From assembly GCF_017603825.1 (NCBI RefSeq), contig NZ_CP072014.1, positions 2,232,001-2,296,000 of the forward strand: a DNA stretch of 64,000 nucleotides, in the 5' to 3' direction. A model generated the notes under the pieces. It was not told the DNA's origin. It saw only the letters and a program-made list of their open reading frames with translations, and did not search any database. Position numbers and translations under genes: made by a program. The DNA comes from Arthrobacter crystallopoietes. GTDB lineage: Bacteria > Actinomycetota > Actinomycetes > Actinomycetales > Micrococcaceae. The stretch's first letter is position 1. Each line of letters begins with the position of its first letter. This document shows positions 10,179 through 19,869 of the stretch, in pieces.

Positions 10179-11603
10179 GTGGCCACCACTGAGAACATGA
10201 GTCAAGTCGCCGAGACCGGACGCCAGGCAAACGAAACAGATGTTTCTGCTGCGGCGGACGGTCTTTCTGTTGCTGCCCGGACGGCGGCAGAACCGGCCGG
10301 CGGAACACCGGAACCTGCGCAGTCCTTTGTGCTGGACACCTCCGTTCTGCTGTCCGATCCGCGGGCGCTGATGCGCTTTGCCGAACATGAAGTCATCCTG
10401 CCGGTAGTGGTCATTACCGAGCTGGAAGGTAAGCGGCACGACCCCGAGCTGGGCTACTTCGCCCGCAAGGCGCTGCGGCTGCTGGATGATCTGCGGATTG
10501 AACACGGCGGGCTCAATACGGCGATCCCACTTGGGGAAGAGGGCGGATCGCTGCGCGTGGAGCTGAACCACATTTCCCCCGAAGTGCTGCCGGCGGGTTT
10601 CCGGGGCGGGGACAATGACAGCCGGATCCTGGCGGTGGCCAAGAACCTGGCGGACGAAGGCAAGAACGTCACTGTGGTCTCCAAGGACCTGCCGATGCGC
10701 GTCAAGGCGTCGGCCATGGGGCTGCAGGCGGACGAGTACCGCAACGAGCTGGTCAAGGACTCCGGCTGGACCGGGGTGGCCGAGCTGGACGTGCTCGAAG
10801 ACGACGTCAACAACCTCTACAACCATGAACCGGTGTTCATTCCGGCGGCCGCGGAAATGCCGGCCAACACCGGCCTAGTCATGCTCTCCAACCGCGGTTC
10901 GGCGCTCGGCCGGGTGGGGGCGGACAAGCAGGTCCGGCTGGTCAAGGGGGACCGTGACGTCTTCGGGCTGCACGGCCGGTCCGCGGAGCAGCGGCTGGCG
11001 ATCGACCTGCTGATGGACCCGGAGGTCGGCATTGTCTCTTTGGGCGGGCGGGCCGGAACCGGCAAGTCGGCGCTGGCGCTCTGCGCCGGGCTGGAGGCGG
11101 TGCTGGAGCGGCGCGAGCACCGCAAGGTCGTGGTGTTCCGGCCGCTGTATGCGGTGGGTGGCCAGGAACTGGGTTACCTGCCCGGTTCCGAGTCGGAAAA
11201 GATGAACCCGTGGGCGCAGGCTGTCTTCGACACGCTCGGTGCCCTGGTTTCCACCGAGGTGGTGGAGGAAGTGATGGACCGCGGCATGCTGGAGGTGCTG
11301 CCGCTGACGCACATCCGGGGACGCTCGCTGCATGACTCGTACGTGATAGTGGACGAGGCCCAGTCGCTGGAGAAGAACGTCCTGCTCACGGTGATGAGCC
11401 GGATCGGGCAAAACTCCAAGATCGTCCTCACCCACGATGTGGCCCAGCGCGACAATCTGCGGGTTGGCCGCCACGACGGCATCGCCGCTGTGGTGGAGAC
11501 GCTCAAGGGCCACCCGCTCTTCGCCCACATCACGCTGACCAGGTCCGAGCGCTCGCCGATCGCGGCGCTGGTCACGGAACTGCTGGAAGGGGCGGAGATC
11601 TAG
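10179..11603 (+). CDS. phoH2: PhoH2 family PIN-domain RNase / ATPase
   Basis: A 474-residue fusion of a PIN nuclease domain and a PhoH ATPase domain. The PIN domain begins with [12 protein letters not shown] (first acidic residue D53) and continues with ITELEGKR and a [10 protein letters not shown] motif. The ATPase has Walker A GRAGTGKS at about residues 289-296 and Walker B VIVDEAQS at about 388-395. PhoH2 proteins unwind and cleave RNA in an ATP-dependent way. The GTG start has GGGAG nearby and lies one base past a 35-codon frame with its own strong ribosome site, so translation is probably coupled. The first 45 residues are low complexity. Confidence 0.92.
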   Translation: MATTENMSQVAETGRQANETDVSAAADGLSVAARTAAEPAGGTPEPAQSFVLDTSVLLSDPRALMRFAEHEVILPVVVITELEGKRHDPELGYFARKALRLLDDLRIEHGGLNTAIPLGEEGGSLRVELNHISPEVLPAGFRGGDNDSRILAVAKNLADEGKNVTVVSKDLPMRVKASAMGLQADEYRNELVKDSGWTGVAELDVLEDDVNNLYNHEPVFIPAAAEMPANTGLVMLSNRGSALGRVGADKQVRLVKGDRDVFGLHGRSAEQRLAIDLLMDPEVGIVSLGGRAGTGKSALALCAGLEAVLERREHRKVVVFRPLYAVGGQELGYLPGSESEKMNPWAQAVFDTLGALVSTEVVEEVMDRGMLEVLPLTHIRGRSLHDSYVIVDEAQSLEKNVLLTVMSRIGQNSKIVLTHDVAQRDNLRVGRHDGIAAVVETLKGHPLFAHITLTRSERSPIAALVTELLEGAEI

Positions 11604-11627
11604 GGGAGTACCTGCGAGGCCGCCGTG

Positions 11628-12284
11628 TCAGGCGTCTTCGAGTCCGAGGAAGCGGGCCGCCGCGCGGTGGCCCGCTGTCTCCAGACTCCAATCCGGGCGG
11701 CGGAATAGATCCGGTGTCAGTCGCATGCGCTGCATGGTGCGCACGTGGTCCCGGCCGGAGGAATGCCGCCAGACGCCGTTGGGCTCATAACCCAGCGACC
11801 GGGAGACACCCAGGGACGCGGTGTTGAAGTCGAAGGCCTCCGACTCGGCCACCTCGGCGCCGAGGAAATCAAAGGCATAAAGAACGACGGCGCTGCGCAT
11901 CTCCTTGCCGAGCCCTTGCCCTTGCGCGGACTGCTTGAGCCACGAACCCGTGCTCACGGTCCGGGTTTCGGCGAAGCTGGTGGCCAGCAGTTCCTGGCAG
12001 CCGGCAAAATCGTCCCCCTGCCAGACGCCGAACAGCAGCGACCAGCTGCCGGCCGTGGTCTTGGCCCGCTGGTGCCAGACATGCGCAGCAGTAGTGCGCG
12101 GCAGCTCCTCGCGCGGCGCATCTGTCCAGGGGAAGGAGAAGGGCGAGACATCCGGATCATGGATCCCGCTCAACACCGCGTCGACCATCGCCGGGATGTG
12201 CTCATCGGCAACCGGACGCAGCTGCAGCCGAGGCGTGGTCAGAGTCAGGCCGAGCACGGGCCAGATATCGGTCAGCTGCGTCAT
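11628..12284 (-). CDS. GNAT family N-acetyltransferase (RimJ/RimL type)
   Basis: A 218-residue acetyltransferase that transfers an acetyl group from acetyl-CoA to an amine. It opens with TTPRLQLRPVADEH, typical of the RimJ/RimL branch. The acetyl-CoA loop is QGQGLGKEMR (Q/RxxGxG/A motif), followed by EAFDFNTASLGVSRSLGYEPNG, the usual asparagine-containing motif near the end of the fold. The substrate is unknown. The gene is convergent with phoH2 with 24 bases between stops, and about 86 bases separate it from the end of the histidine kinase gene on the same strand. Confidence 0.87.
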   Translation of the reverse strand: MTQLTDIWPVLGLTLTTPRLQLRPVADEHIPAMVDAVLSGIHDPDVSPFSFPWTDAPREELPRTTAAHVWHQRAKTTAGSWSLLFGVWQGDDFAGCQELLATSFAETRTVSTGSWLKQSAQGQGLGKEMRSAVVLYAFDFLGAEVAESEAFDFNTASLGVSRSLGYEPNGVWRHSSGRDHVRTMQRMRLTPDLFRRPDWSLETAGHRAAARFLGLEDA

Positions 12285-12370
12285 TGGTCTTGTCTACCAC
12301 ACCGGTCCTTCCGCGGCCGCCCAGTTCCGCCAGGTGTCCAGGCTGCCCATTCAGACGGGAGGCGGCCGGC

Positions 12371-13963
12371 TTAGACGGGCAGGCTGACCAGGACCTCGGT
12401 ACCCTGCCTCGGAGCGGTGCGCAGATCCAGACGCCCACCGGCGGCCGACACGGTGTCCTGCAGGATCTGCAGTCCAAGGTGGCCTTCCGGGGCTCCGGCC
12501 GCCCGCTCGAAGCCTTCGCCGTCGTCGTACACCGCCAGCTGGAGCCGGTCACCGCTTAGGCTGAGTTCGACGCTGATCACGCTGGCACGGGCATGTTTGA
12601 TGGCATTGGTGATGGCTTCGCGTGCCGCACGGTACAGCAGGGCCGCCTGCTGCGCGTCCGGTGCGGGGTCGCCGACGACCCGCAGGTGCCACTCGAGCCC
12701 GCGGGCACGGACCGGATCACCGAGGCGTTCAAGGGCGCCGGCCAGACCCAGGTCGGCAAGATCCGGCGGGTACAGCTCGGTGGTGATGCCGCGCAGAGCG
12801 CTGATGTTGTCTTGGACCAGCGCCCGGGTCCGGGCGAGGAACTCCTTGGACGGCGGCTGGTCCTGCAGTTCGAAGGACTCCAGCGCGTAGGCCACGCCGG
12901 ACAGATCCTGGATGACATCATCGTGCAGGTCGCGGGCGAGCCTCTGGCGTTCAAGTTCAGAGGATTCGATGGCGCGCTGGAGCAGCTGACGTCGCGTGGC
13001 GCTGTCCCGCTGCAGGCGGCGGGCCATCCGCAGAGCCGGGACCAGCTGGACGAGCTGGAGCACTGCGAGGGCACCGAGCACCGGCGGCAGGATTCCGAGC
13101 ATCATCTCCCGCTCGTCGGCGCGCACTTCGTCGGGCTGGTAGTACGTCTCGTACAGCACAGGCTCACTGCCGGCGGTCCCGGTGGCTACATAGACTTCCA
13201 GCATCTCGCCCTGACCGCTCTCGAAGGTGTTTTCAAAACCGGTCTGGGGTTCGAAGTGGGCGATGCCGGGGTGGCTACCGGCGAGAAGCTCCTGCTGCCA
13301 GGGCTGCAGATCGAACTGCTGGCCGATCAGCGAGCGTTCGTCCGAGTAGATGATGAGGCCATCGGAACTCCACACCTTGATCCGCAGTATGCGGTGGCGT
13401 TCAAACCGTGGCTGAAGCAGCCGGTCCAGCCGGTCCAGCGCACCGGGCTCGCCGGCCAGCAACCGCTCATCGATGAACGGGGCCACGGCGAAGTCAGCCG
13501 TGCTTTGGGTTCTTTCGATCGCATGGTCGATGGCTTGCTGGCGTGAGATGGCGCTGGCGCCGATGACCACGGGAACCACCACAATCAGCAGCGTCGCCAG
13601 GCTGCCGATGAGGAACTTCCAGATCGCCCGCCGCATCTCGGAGTTCTCCGGAACCAGATGGGGCGCCTCCGGGTTATTCGTGCCGGTGGCGCCCAAGGCC
13701 GCCGCCGCCAATGGCCATCGCCGTATTCTCGTCCGGCGGCCGGAAGCGGGCGCAACGGTAACGCGCTCGGGCGAAAACGGTCTTGCCGAAGCAGGGCTCA
13801 CGGAAGCGGGCGCTGGTGATGGCGGCGCTGCCGAAGCGGACTTCGTCGGAGCGGACTCTGTCGGAGCGGACTCTGTCGAAGCGGACTCCGCCGAGAACGG
13901 GACTTCAGCACTGATCTCGTCCGCGGAGGCTGCGTCGCTTACCCCGCGGGCCCGGCTAGCCAT
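12371..13963 (-). CDS. NarL-type sensor histidine kinase
   Basis: A 530-residue membrane kinase. TM1 is at about residues 117-138 and TM2 at about 283-305; the 145 residues between them form an extracytoplasmic sensor domain. The phosphoacceptor is about H347 in RLARDLHDDVIQDL (HisKA_3). The ATPase domain follows, with REAITNAIKHA (N box) and DDGEGF. The start overlaps the end of the response regulator by eight bases. The first 109 residues are rich in Ser, Ala and Pro and include a tandem repeat. ATG 13636 (MRRAIWKFLIG), with GGAG nine bases upstream, is a credible alternative start that would give a normal-sized sensor; with it, 319 bases would be untranslated. The ligand is unknown. Confidence 0.88.
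   Translation of the reverse strand: MASRARGVSDAASADEISAEVPFSAESASTESAPTESAPTKSASAAPPSPAPASVSPASARPFSPERVTVAPASGRRTRIRRWPLAAAALGATGTNNPEAPHLVPENSEMRRAIWKFLIGSLATLLIVVVPVVIGASAISRQQAIDHAIERTQSTADFAVAPFIDERLLAGEPGALDRLDRLLQPRFERHRILRIKVWSSDGLIIYSDERSLIGQQFDLQPWQQELLAGSHPGIAHFEPQTGFENTFESGQGEMLEVYVATGTAGSEPVLYETYYQPDEVRADEREMMLGILPPVLGALAVLQLVQLVPALRMARRLQRDSATRRQLLQRAIESSELERQRLARDLHDDVIQDLSGVAYALESFELQDQPPSKEFLARTRALVQDNISALRGITTELYPPDLADLGLAGALERLGDPVRARGLEWHLRVVGDPAPDAQQAALLYRAAREAITNAIKHARASVISVELSLSGDRLQLAVYDDGEGFERAAGAPEGHLGLQILQDTVSAAGGRLDLRTAPRQGTEVLVSLPV
13836..13895 (-). repeat. four tandem 15-bp repeats in the kinase N-terminus
   Basis: Four consecutive 15-base units (13836, 13851, 13866, 13881) read GCGGACTCTGTCGGA on the plus strand with few changes. 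On the coding strand they give the pentapeptide series ESAST-ESAPT-ESAPT-KSA. The unit keeps the frame, so copy number can change without breaking the gene. This fits a variable linker rather than a folded domain. Confidence 0.85.
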
Positions 13964-14621
13964 CCCTGTCCGCCGTCAGGAGCCCCAGACGTCCGGCGAC
14001 GGCCACGGCTTCAAGCTGCGTGTGCGCGTCCAGCTTGGCCAGGATGGATTTCACATAGCCGCGGCACGTGTTTTCCGTGATGCCCAGATGCTTCGCGTTG
14101 GCCCGCACGTCGTGGCCGGCCGCCATCAGCCCCAGTACCTGACGCTCCCGCTCGGTCAGCGACGGCGTGTCCGCGGGCTGGGAAGTGGAAGCCCTGCTGG
14201 CGATCGCCAGCAGGGACGGATGGATCACCAGGGAACCTGTGCGGGCATGCCGCAGGGTGTCCAGCAAGGTGGCCAGCGAGCCGTCCTTCGGCAGGAAGCC
14301 GCAGATTCCGGTGATGGCCGCACGTCCGAGGATTTCCGGTGACGGATCCCCTGTGAGCACGATAACGCGCGTCAAAGGATTGTGCGCCAGTATCTGCTCT
14401 GCAGCGTCCAGCCCGTTGCCATCCGGCAGGTGGTAATCCATCACCACCACGTCTGGTTCCAGCGAGCGGCACAGTTCGACGCCGTCTTTGGCGCTGCCCG
14501 CGATGCCCGCGTTCTCCAGATCTTCCTGCCGGTCCAACGCATCCGACAACAGTTCCGCAAATGTTGTGTGATCATCAACAACTACAACACGGGCTATATC
14601 CCGTGCTTTTTCTTCGGTCAT
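13956..14621 (-). CDS. NarL/FixJ-type response regulator
   Basis: A 221-residue regulator. The receiver domain has the acidic pair D16-D17, phosphoacceptor D62 in VVVMDYHLPDG and the conserved lysine in GFLPKDGS. The LuxR-type helix-turn-helix domain fills about residues 155-221 and contains SLTERERQVLGLMAAG and ITENTCRGYVKSILAKL. It lies upstream of its partner kinase with an eight-base overlap, so the pair is cotranscribed and coupled. A 20-base inverted repeat 36 bases upstream of the ATG may be an autoregulatory site. The target genes are not evident from the window. Confidence 0.92.
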   Translation of the reverse strand: MTEEKARDIARVVVVDDHTTFAELLSDALDRQEDLENAGIAGSAKDGVELCRSLEPDVVVMDYHLPDGNGLDAAEQILAHNPLTRVIVLTGDPSPEILGRAAITGICGFLPKDGSLATLLDTLRHARTGSLVIHPSLLAIASRASTSQPADTPSLTERERQVLGLMAAGHDVRANAKHLGITENTCRGYVKSILAKLDAHTQLEAVAVAGRLGLLTADRDG

Positions 14622-14656
14622 AGCAGTGTCCCCAACCCAAGCCCCCCGACACGGTC

Positions 14657-14676
14657 ATAGAGTGAGTATGCTCTAT
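14657..14676. promoter_or_regulatory. inverted repeat upstream of the response regulator
   Basis: ATAGAG and CTCTAT, perfect six-base arms around an eight-base spacer, 36 bases upstream of the regulator ATG (minus strand). Its place in the presumed promoter suggests an operator, possibly for the regulator itself. No protein assignment is possible from sequence alone. Confidence 0.4.
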
Positions 14677-14784
14677 CAGCGTGCGCTTGTACATAGCTTC
14701 TTTGCGGCAGCACCGTGGTTCTGCACCGCCGCCAGGGGTCTGTTACAGACTTTGACGACGGCGCAGCCTGCCTGTTGCCGCGCT

Positions 14785-14802
14785 CGCACCGTCAGCGGTG
14801 CG
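14785..14802. terminator. short hairpin after the SARP-like gene
   Basis: CGCACCG and CGGTGCG around TCAG form a perfect seven-base-pair hairpin ten bases past the stop of the minus-strand SARP-like gene. There is no U-run, so termination strength is doubtful. Confidence 0.35.
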
Positions 14803-14812
14803 GACCTGGTGC

Positions 14813-15772
14813 TCAGCTAACCGCGAGTGCTTTGTTCAGGAACGAATTGATGACCCTGCTGGCCGATTCGTGGTTGCTGCCGGTCCTGAAGCCGCGCGTC
14901 CGCGAGTTCGCCGCTGCCATCGCGCTCTCGCGCAACGACTGGGCACGCATCCGCTCGTTCAGGTACAGCAGAGCCTCCAGGACCTCGGACAGTTCGCCGT
15001 CGGTCTCTGCGGTTTTCTGCAGCAGCCGCACGTGCGCGTCCCGGAGGGCGGGGCCAGGGGCGCAGCCGAGGTCACGGTCCAGCAGCCGCCGGCACTTGTC
15101 GTAGGCTTGCAGGCCTTCGGCGTAACGGCCGGCGCTTTCCAAGCTGGTGACCAATGCGGACCAGGCCCGTTCGTTCAGCGGCTCCGATGCCACCGCGTGT
15201 TCGGACCACTGGACAGCTTCGTGTGCCTGCCCCAGGCCGGCGGCGATTTCGGCCGCCCGGATCTGGGCAGCGGTTACAGCGGCCGTGTGGTGGTCGCGTG
15301 CGTCTTCGGCCCATTCCGGGGTGAGCTCGTCGCTGAGCAACGTTCCGGAACCGGAGTTCAGCGCCTGCGTCAGCGCGGCGTAGGCCTGCTGCGGGCTGCT
15401 GTGCTCAGCGAGGTCCACCAGGTCATTGAAACGAGCCAGGTCGAGTTCCACCAGGGACGGTTCCAGCAGGTAGCCGCCGTTGGCGGTACGCAGCGGGCCG
15501 GTCTTGGCGCAGCCTGGCTGCAGATTGCGTCGCAGGACGCTGACGTAGCTTTCGAGTGTGGCCAGGGCCTCGCCCGGAGGCCGGCCGCCCCACAGCAGCT
15601 CAACGAGTCGGTCTTTGGAAACCGGAGTACCCAGTTTCAACAGCAGAATTTCGAAGATCTGCCTGGGCTTCGGACCGCCCAGCGTGGCTGCCGTCAGAAC
15701 GGCGTCGCCGCGGCGGACTTGAAGATTACCGATGATCCGAACAGAAATGGGCATGCAATGCCCGGCTAACAT
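14813..15772 (-). CDS. SARP/AfsR-type regulator with BTAD domain
   Basis: A 319-residue regulator. The N-terminal winged helix of the OmpR type spans about residues 7-95 (ISVRIIGNLQVRRGD, PKPRQIFEILLL, DRLVELLWGGRPP), followed by a bacterial transcriptional activator domain (BTAD) with helical repeats to about residue 245. There is no NB-ARC ATPase, so it is a small SARP. I chose ATG 15772 because GGAG sits five bases upstream; ATG 15754 (MPISVRI) and ATG 15826 are alternatives. In Arthrobacter such regulators often sit near pilus genes, and a prepilin peptidase is 1.3 kb away, but a link is inference. A perfect inverted repeat lies 88 bases upstream. Confidence 0.83.
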   Translation of the reverse strand: MLAGHCMPISVRIIGNLQVRRGDAVLTAATLGGPKPRQIFEILLLKLGTPVSKDRLVELLWGGRPPGEALATLESYVSVLRRNLQPGCAKTGPLRTANGGYLLEPSLVELDLARFNDLVDLAEHSSPQQAYAALTQALNSGSGTLLSDELTPEWAEDARDHHTAAVTAAQIRAAEIAAGLGQAHEAVQWSEHAVASEPLNERAWSALVTSLESAGRYAEGLQAYDKCRRLLDRDLGCAPGPALRDAHVRLLQKTAETDGELSEVLEALLYLNERMRAQSLRESAMAAANSRTRGFRTGSNHESASRVINSFLNKALAVS

Positions 15773-15859
15773 TTGCTCCACGATGTCCCCCTCGTAGGTA
15801 GCACCCCCAACGAATGCTGGTTCCATCCTCCAGTGCGTCCCTATTCTGCAACAGCCCTG

Positions 15860-15884
15860 ATTGGGGTTAGTCCATTACCCCAAT
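15860..15884. promoter_or_regulatory. perfect inverted repeat upstream of the SARP-like gene
   Basis: ATTGGGGT and ACCCCAAT are perfect eight-base arms around nine bases. A third similar half-site, TTTTGGGGGT, follows immediately. Multiple CCCCA half-sites within 35 bases of the presumed promoter suggest a binding site for a regulator, perhaps the SARP-like protein or the adjacent NarL-type regulator. The rest of the gap 15773-16131 holds only this site and the hairpin cluster. Confidence 0.45.
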
Positions 15885-15987
15885 TTTGGGGGTGGTGTAC
15901 GTCACATCCCGTTTCGAGGTTTTTCCCAAGCCTGTCCAGCGAGAGTGGCTCTACACCTTGATCCTGCAAACGGCCCACGGATGGCCC

Positions 15988-16123
15988 GGCGCCGGCTCAG
16001 GGTGCGGCGCCTGAGAGCGCCATCCTGGTAAGACCCCGGACCCCGGTTGCCCGCCCCCAACAGCCGGGGTCCGGGCCTGCCTGTACGGCAGGCGACCCCC
16101 CAAGATCTGGCAGTGCCTGCCAG
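15988..16123. other. cluster of four consecutive hairpins in a 359-base gap
   Basis: Four inverted repeats follow each other: 15988-16021 (CTCAGG/CCTGAG inside GGCGC/GCGCC), 16035-16075 (12 perfect pairs, CCCGGACCCCGG with CCGGGGTCCGGG, 17-base loop rich in C), 16075-16093 (GCCTGCC/GGCAGGC) and 16107-16123 (CTGGCAG/CTGCCAG). The last lies just past the stop of the minus-strand gene at 16132, so one or more may act as terminator. The number is more than a terminator needs, so a structured RNA is possible. Confidence 0.5.
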
Positions 16124-16131
16124 GCGTGCGG

Positions 16132-16980
16132 TCACGCGGTGTGCGGTTGCAGCGGCCAAGGGATGTGCTCGCGCACATCGGTCAGGTTCATGCTGACCTC
16201 AACGAAAAGGTCATCGAGCATGTATTCGTCGACGCCAAGGATGCGGAGGGTGTGGCCGCTGCCGGCATCCGGCCCATCCAGTGCCGCCGCGGAAACGCAG
16301 ACACCGGTCTGCCAGTCGATCCGTACCAGCGAGCGGCCCGGCCCGATCAGCGGGTGCGCAGGGTCAAAGGGCTTGTAGGTCCGGTTCGGCGAGACGACGG
16401 CTTCGAGCGCCTTGCGGCCGTTGTAGTCCACTTCCGCAAGCGAGAGTATTTCCACGACGTTGGCGTAGGGGACTTCGAACGACACGGGTGCATTGCCTGC
16501 CAGCTCCACCGGATCCAGCATCGCGGACCAGCGCCCGTTGCCGAACACCGGCTCACCATAAGCGGCCTCCGGTCGCCGTCGGACGAGGTTGATGTCGTTG
16601 TACACCGGTGTCACCAGATGCGGCGGCAGCAACCAGGACTTGCGGGTAGCGCTGACGTAGAAGCCGCCCTTGGAGTCGTTGATGCCCGTGGTGCTGAAGA
16701 GCAACCGGCCATCCGTCGTCTCCACCCGGAGGGCGGACGGTCGGCGGGTCCAGGCGCGGAGCCCGGAGCCGGTGCCGTCGTCGGCAGTAGTGGGACTGGT
16801 CGCGGTGCCTGTGTCGGGGGTTTCGGCGTCGTCGTTGGCGTGTACCGCGGGGTCATGCGCGAAGACTTCGAAGCGCAGCGTTTCCCATTTCCACGGCGAG
16901 GACCGGCACAGGCAGCGGAAAAGCTCCGCGCCCTCGGCAGAGACATCGTCGACACGGTTCAGAATCTCCCCGGCATCCAT
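16132..16980 (-). CDS. conserved hypothetical protein
   Basis: A 282-residue protein with no signal peptide or membrane segment that I can see and no domain I can name. It is rich in beta-strand-like segments (for example APVSFEVPYANVVEI and KALEAVVSPNRTYKP), and the N-terminal part begins MDAGEILNRVDDV. A Thr/Asp-rich linker lies at about residues 48-75. I chose ATG 16980 because TACACT lies six bases upstream (leaderless pattern); longer in-frame starts run into the divergent prepilin peptidase gene. Function unknown. Confidence 0.65.
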   Translation of the reverse strand: MDAGEILNRVDDVSAEGAELFRCLCRSSPWKWETLRFEVFAHDPAVHANDDAETPDTGTATSPTTADDGTGSGLRAWTRRPSALRVETTDGRLLFSTTGINDSKGGFYVSATRKSWLLPPHLVTPVYNDINLVRRRPEAAYGEPVFGNGRWSAMLDPVELAGNAPVSFEVPYANVVEILSLAEVDYNGRKALEAVVSPNRTYKPFDPAHPLIGPGRSLVRIDWQTGVCVSAAALDGPDAGSGHTLRILGVDEYMLDDLFVEVSMNLTDVREHIPWPLQPHTA

Positions 16981-17040
16981 ATCCACAGTGTAAGACTTCA
17001 CACTGCACCGCGGGCCGGGCGGTGAAGTACGTTGGGAGCT

Positions 17041-17553
17041 ATGATCCAGGAACTGGCCCGGCTGTGGAGCGTCCACCCGCTGGCTTTCGCCGCGCTGCTG
17101 GTTGCCGCGGTCTACCTGGTGGCTACCGGCGCCCTGCTGAGCTGGATCGATCTGCGCACCCACCGGCTGCCCAACCGCATCGTCTTCCCGGCCTACGGGG
17201 TGGCGGGAATACTGCTAACGACGGCGGCGCTCGCCGCGGGCGAGCCGGGCCGGCTGGTGCGGTTGCTCGCCGGGGGAGCGTTGCTGTGGATCTTCTACTT
17301 CGCGGTTCGTTTCGTATACCCCTCAGGGATGGGGTTCGGTGACGTCAAGCTGGCCGGGGTGTTGGGGCTGTATCTGGGCTACTTCGGCTGGGGGCACCTC
17401 CTGGGCGGGACCTTCGCCGCGTTCCTGCTGGGCAGCCTGTACGGCGTGGCCCTGCTGCTGGTCCGGCGCGGAACCCTGAAGTCCAACATCCCCTTCGGCC
17501 CGTTCATGATCCTCGGCGCCCTCGCGGCGGTGGCGGTCCCGCTCGGCTTATAG
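17041..17553 (+). CDS. prepilin peptidase (A24 family)
   Basis: A 171-residue polytopic membrane aspartic protease that trims leader peptides of type IV or Flp pilins. The two catalytic aspartates are visible: one in WIDLRTHRLPN and one in the GxGD motif MGFGDVKLAG. The N-terminal methyltransferase domain of longer homologues is absent, as in Flp/Tad-type enzymes. The start is ATG 17041; GGGAG lies close to it and TACGTT is seven bases upstream. No pilin or secretion ATPase gene is in the window, so the substrates are elsewhere. Confidence 0.88.
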   Translation: MIQELARLWSVHPLAFAALLVAAVYLVATGALLSWIDLRTHRLPNRIVFPAYGVAGILLTTAALAAGEPGRLVRLLAGGALLWIFYFAVRFVYPSGMGFGDVKLAGVLGLYLGYFGWGHLLGGTFAAFLLGSLYGVALLLVRRGTLKSNIPFGPFMILGALAAVAVPLGL

Positions 17554-17563
17554 GCTTGGAACC

Positions 17564-18034
17564 ATGCCTACACCGGACTTCATTCTGCAACTGCGCGAAA
17601 AAATCGGCCAGGACCTGTTGTGGCTGCCCGGCGCCACCGCGGTCGTGCTGGATGACAACAACCGGGTGCTGCTAGGGCGGCGCGCGGATAACGGCATCTG
17701 GACGCTGATCACCGGGATCCTGGAGCCGGGGGAACAGCCCGCTGTCGGGATCGTCCGGGAAGTGTTCGAGGAAACCGGCGTGGTGGCGGAAGTGGAGCAT
17801 CTGGCCGAGGTGTTCGCCGGCGGTCCCATGGAGTTCGTCAACGGCGACCAGGCCCAGTTCCTGACACTGAATTTCCGCTGCCGGTACGTCTCGGGTGAGG
17901 CACGGGTGAACGACGACGAGTCCTCCGAAGTGGGCTGGTTCGCCTTGGATGACCTGCCGGAGCTGCCCGACTACCACCGTGCCCGGCTGAGAGCTGCCAT
18001 GCGGGCTAACGGCGTGCCGGAATTCGTGCGCTGA
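17564..18034 (+). CDS. Nudix hydrolase
   Basis: A 156-residue hydrolase of nucleoside diphosphate derivatives. The Nudix box spans about residues 51-73 and reads G51-x5-E-x7-R65-E66-x2-E69-E70-x-G72, the complete metal-binding signature. FILQLREKIGQDLLWLPGATAVV at the N-terminus is typical of actinobacterial MutT-like proteins with unknown substrate. TAGGCT lies seven bases before the ATG. The gene starts ten bases after the prepilin peptidase stop, so transcription from either an own promoter or read-through is possible. Confidence 0.9.
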   Translation: MPTPDFILQLREKIGQDLLWLPGATAVVLDDNNRVLLGRRADNGIWTLITGILEPGEQPAVGIVREVFEETGVVAEVEHLAEVFAGGPMEFVNGDQAQFLTLNFRCRYVSGEARVNDDESSEVGWFALDDLPELPDYHRARLRAAMRANGVPEFVR

Positions 18035-18084
18035 GCGTGCTGGCCGTTGGGCCGCAGGCCGTCCGGCGGCGAGCCCGGCCCGTG

Positions 18085-19842
<1,758 letters not shown>

Positions 19843-19869
19843 TCAGGGTTGCCTGCGGCGACTGGGCGG

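Noticed and set aside
15988-16123. 6C small RNA
   Set aside because: C-rich loops are present, but the two-hairpin arrangement with six cytosines in each loop is not met.
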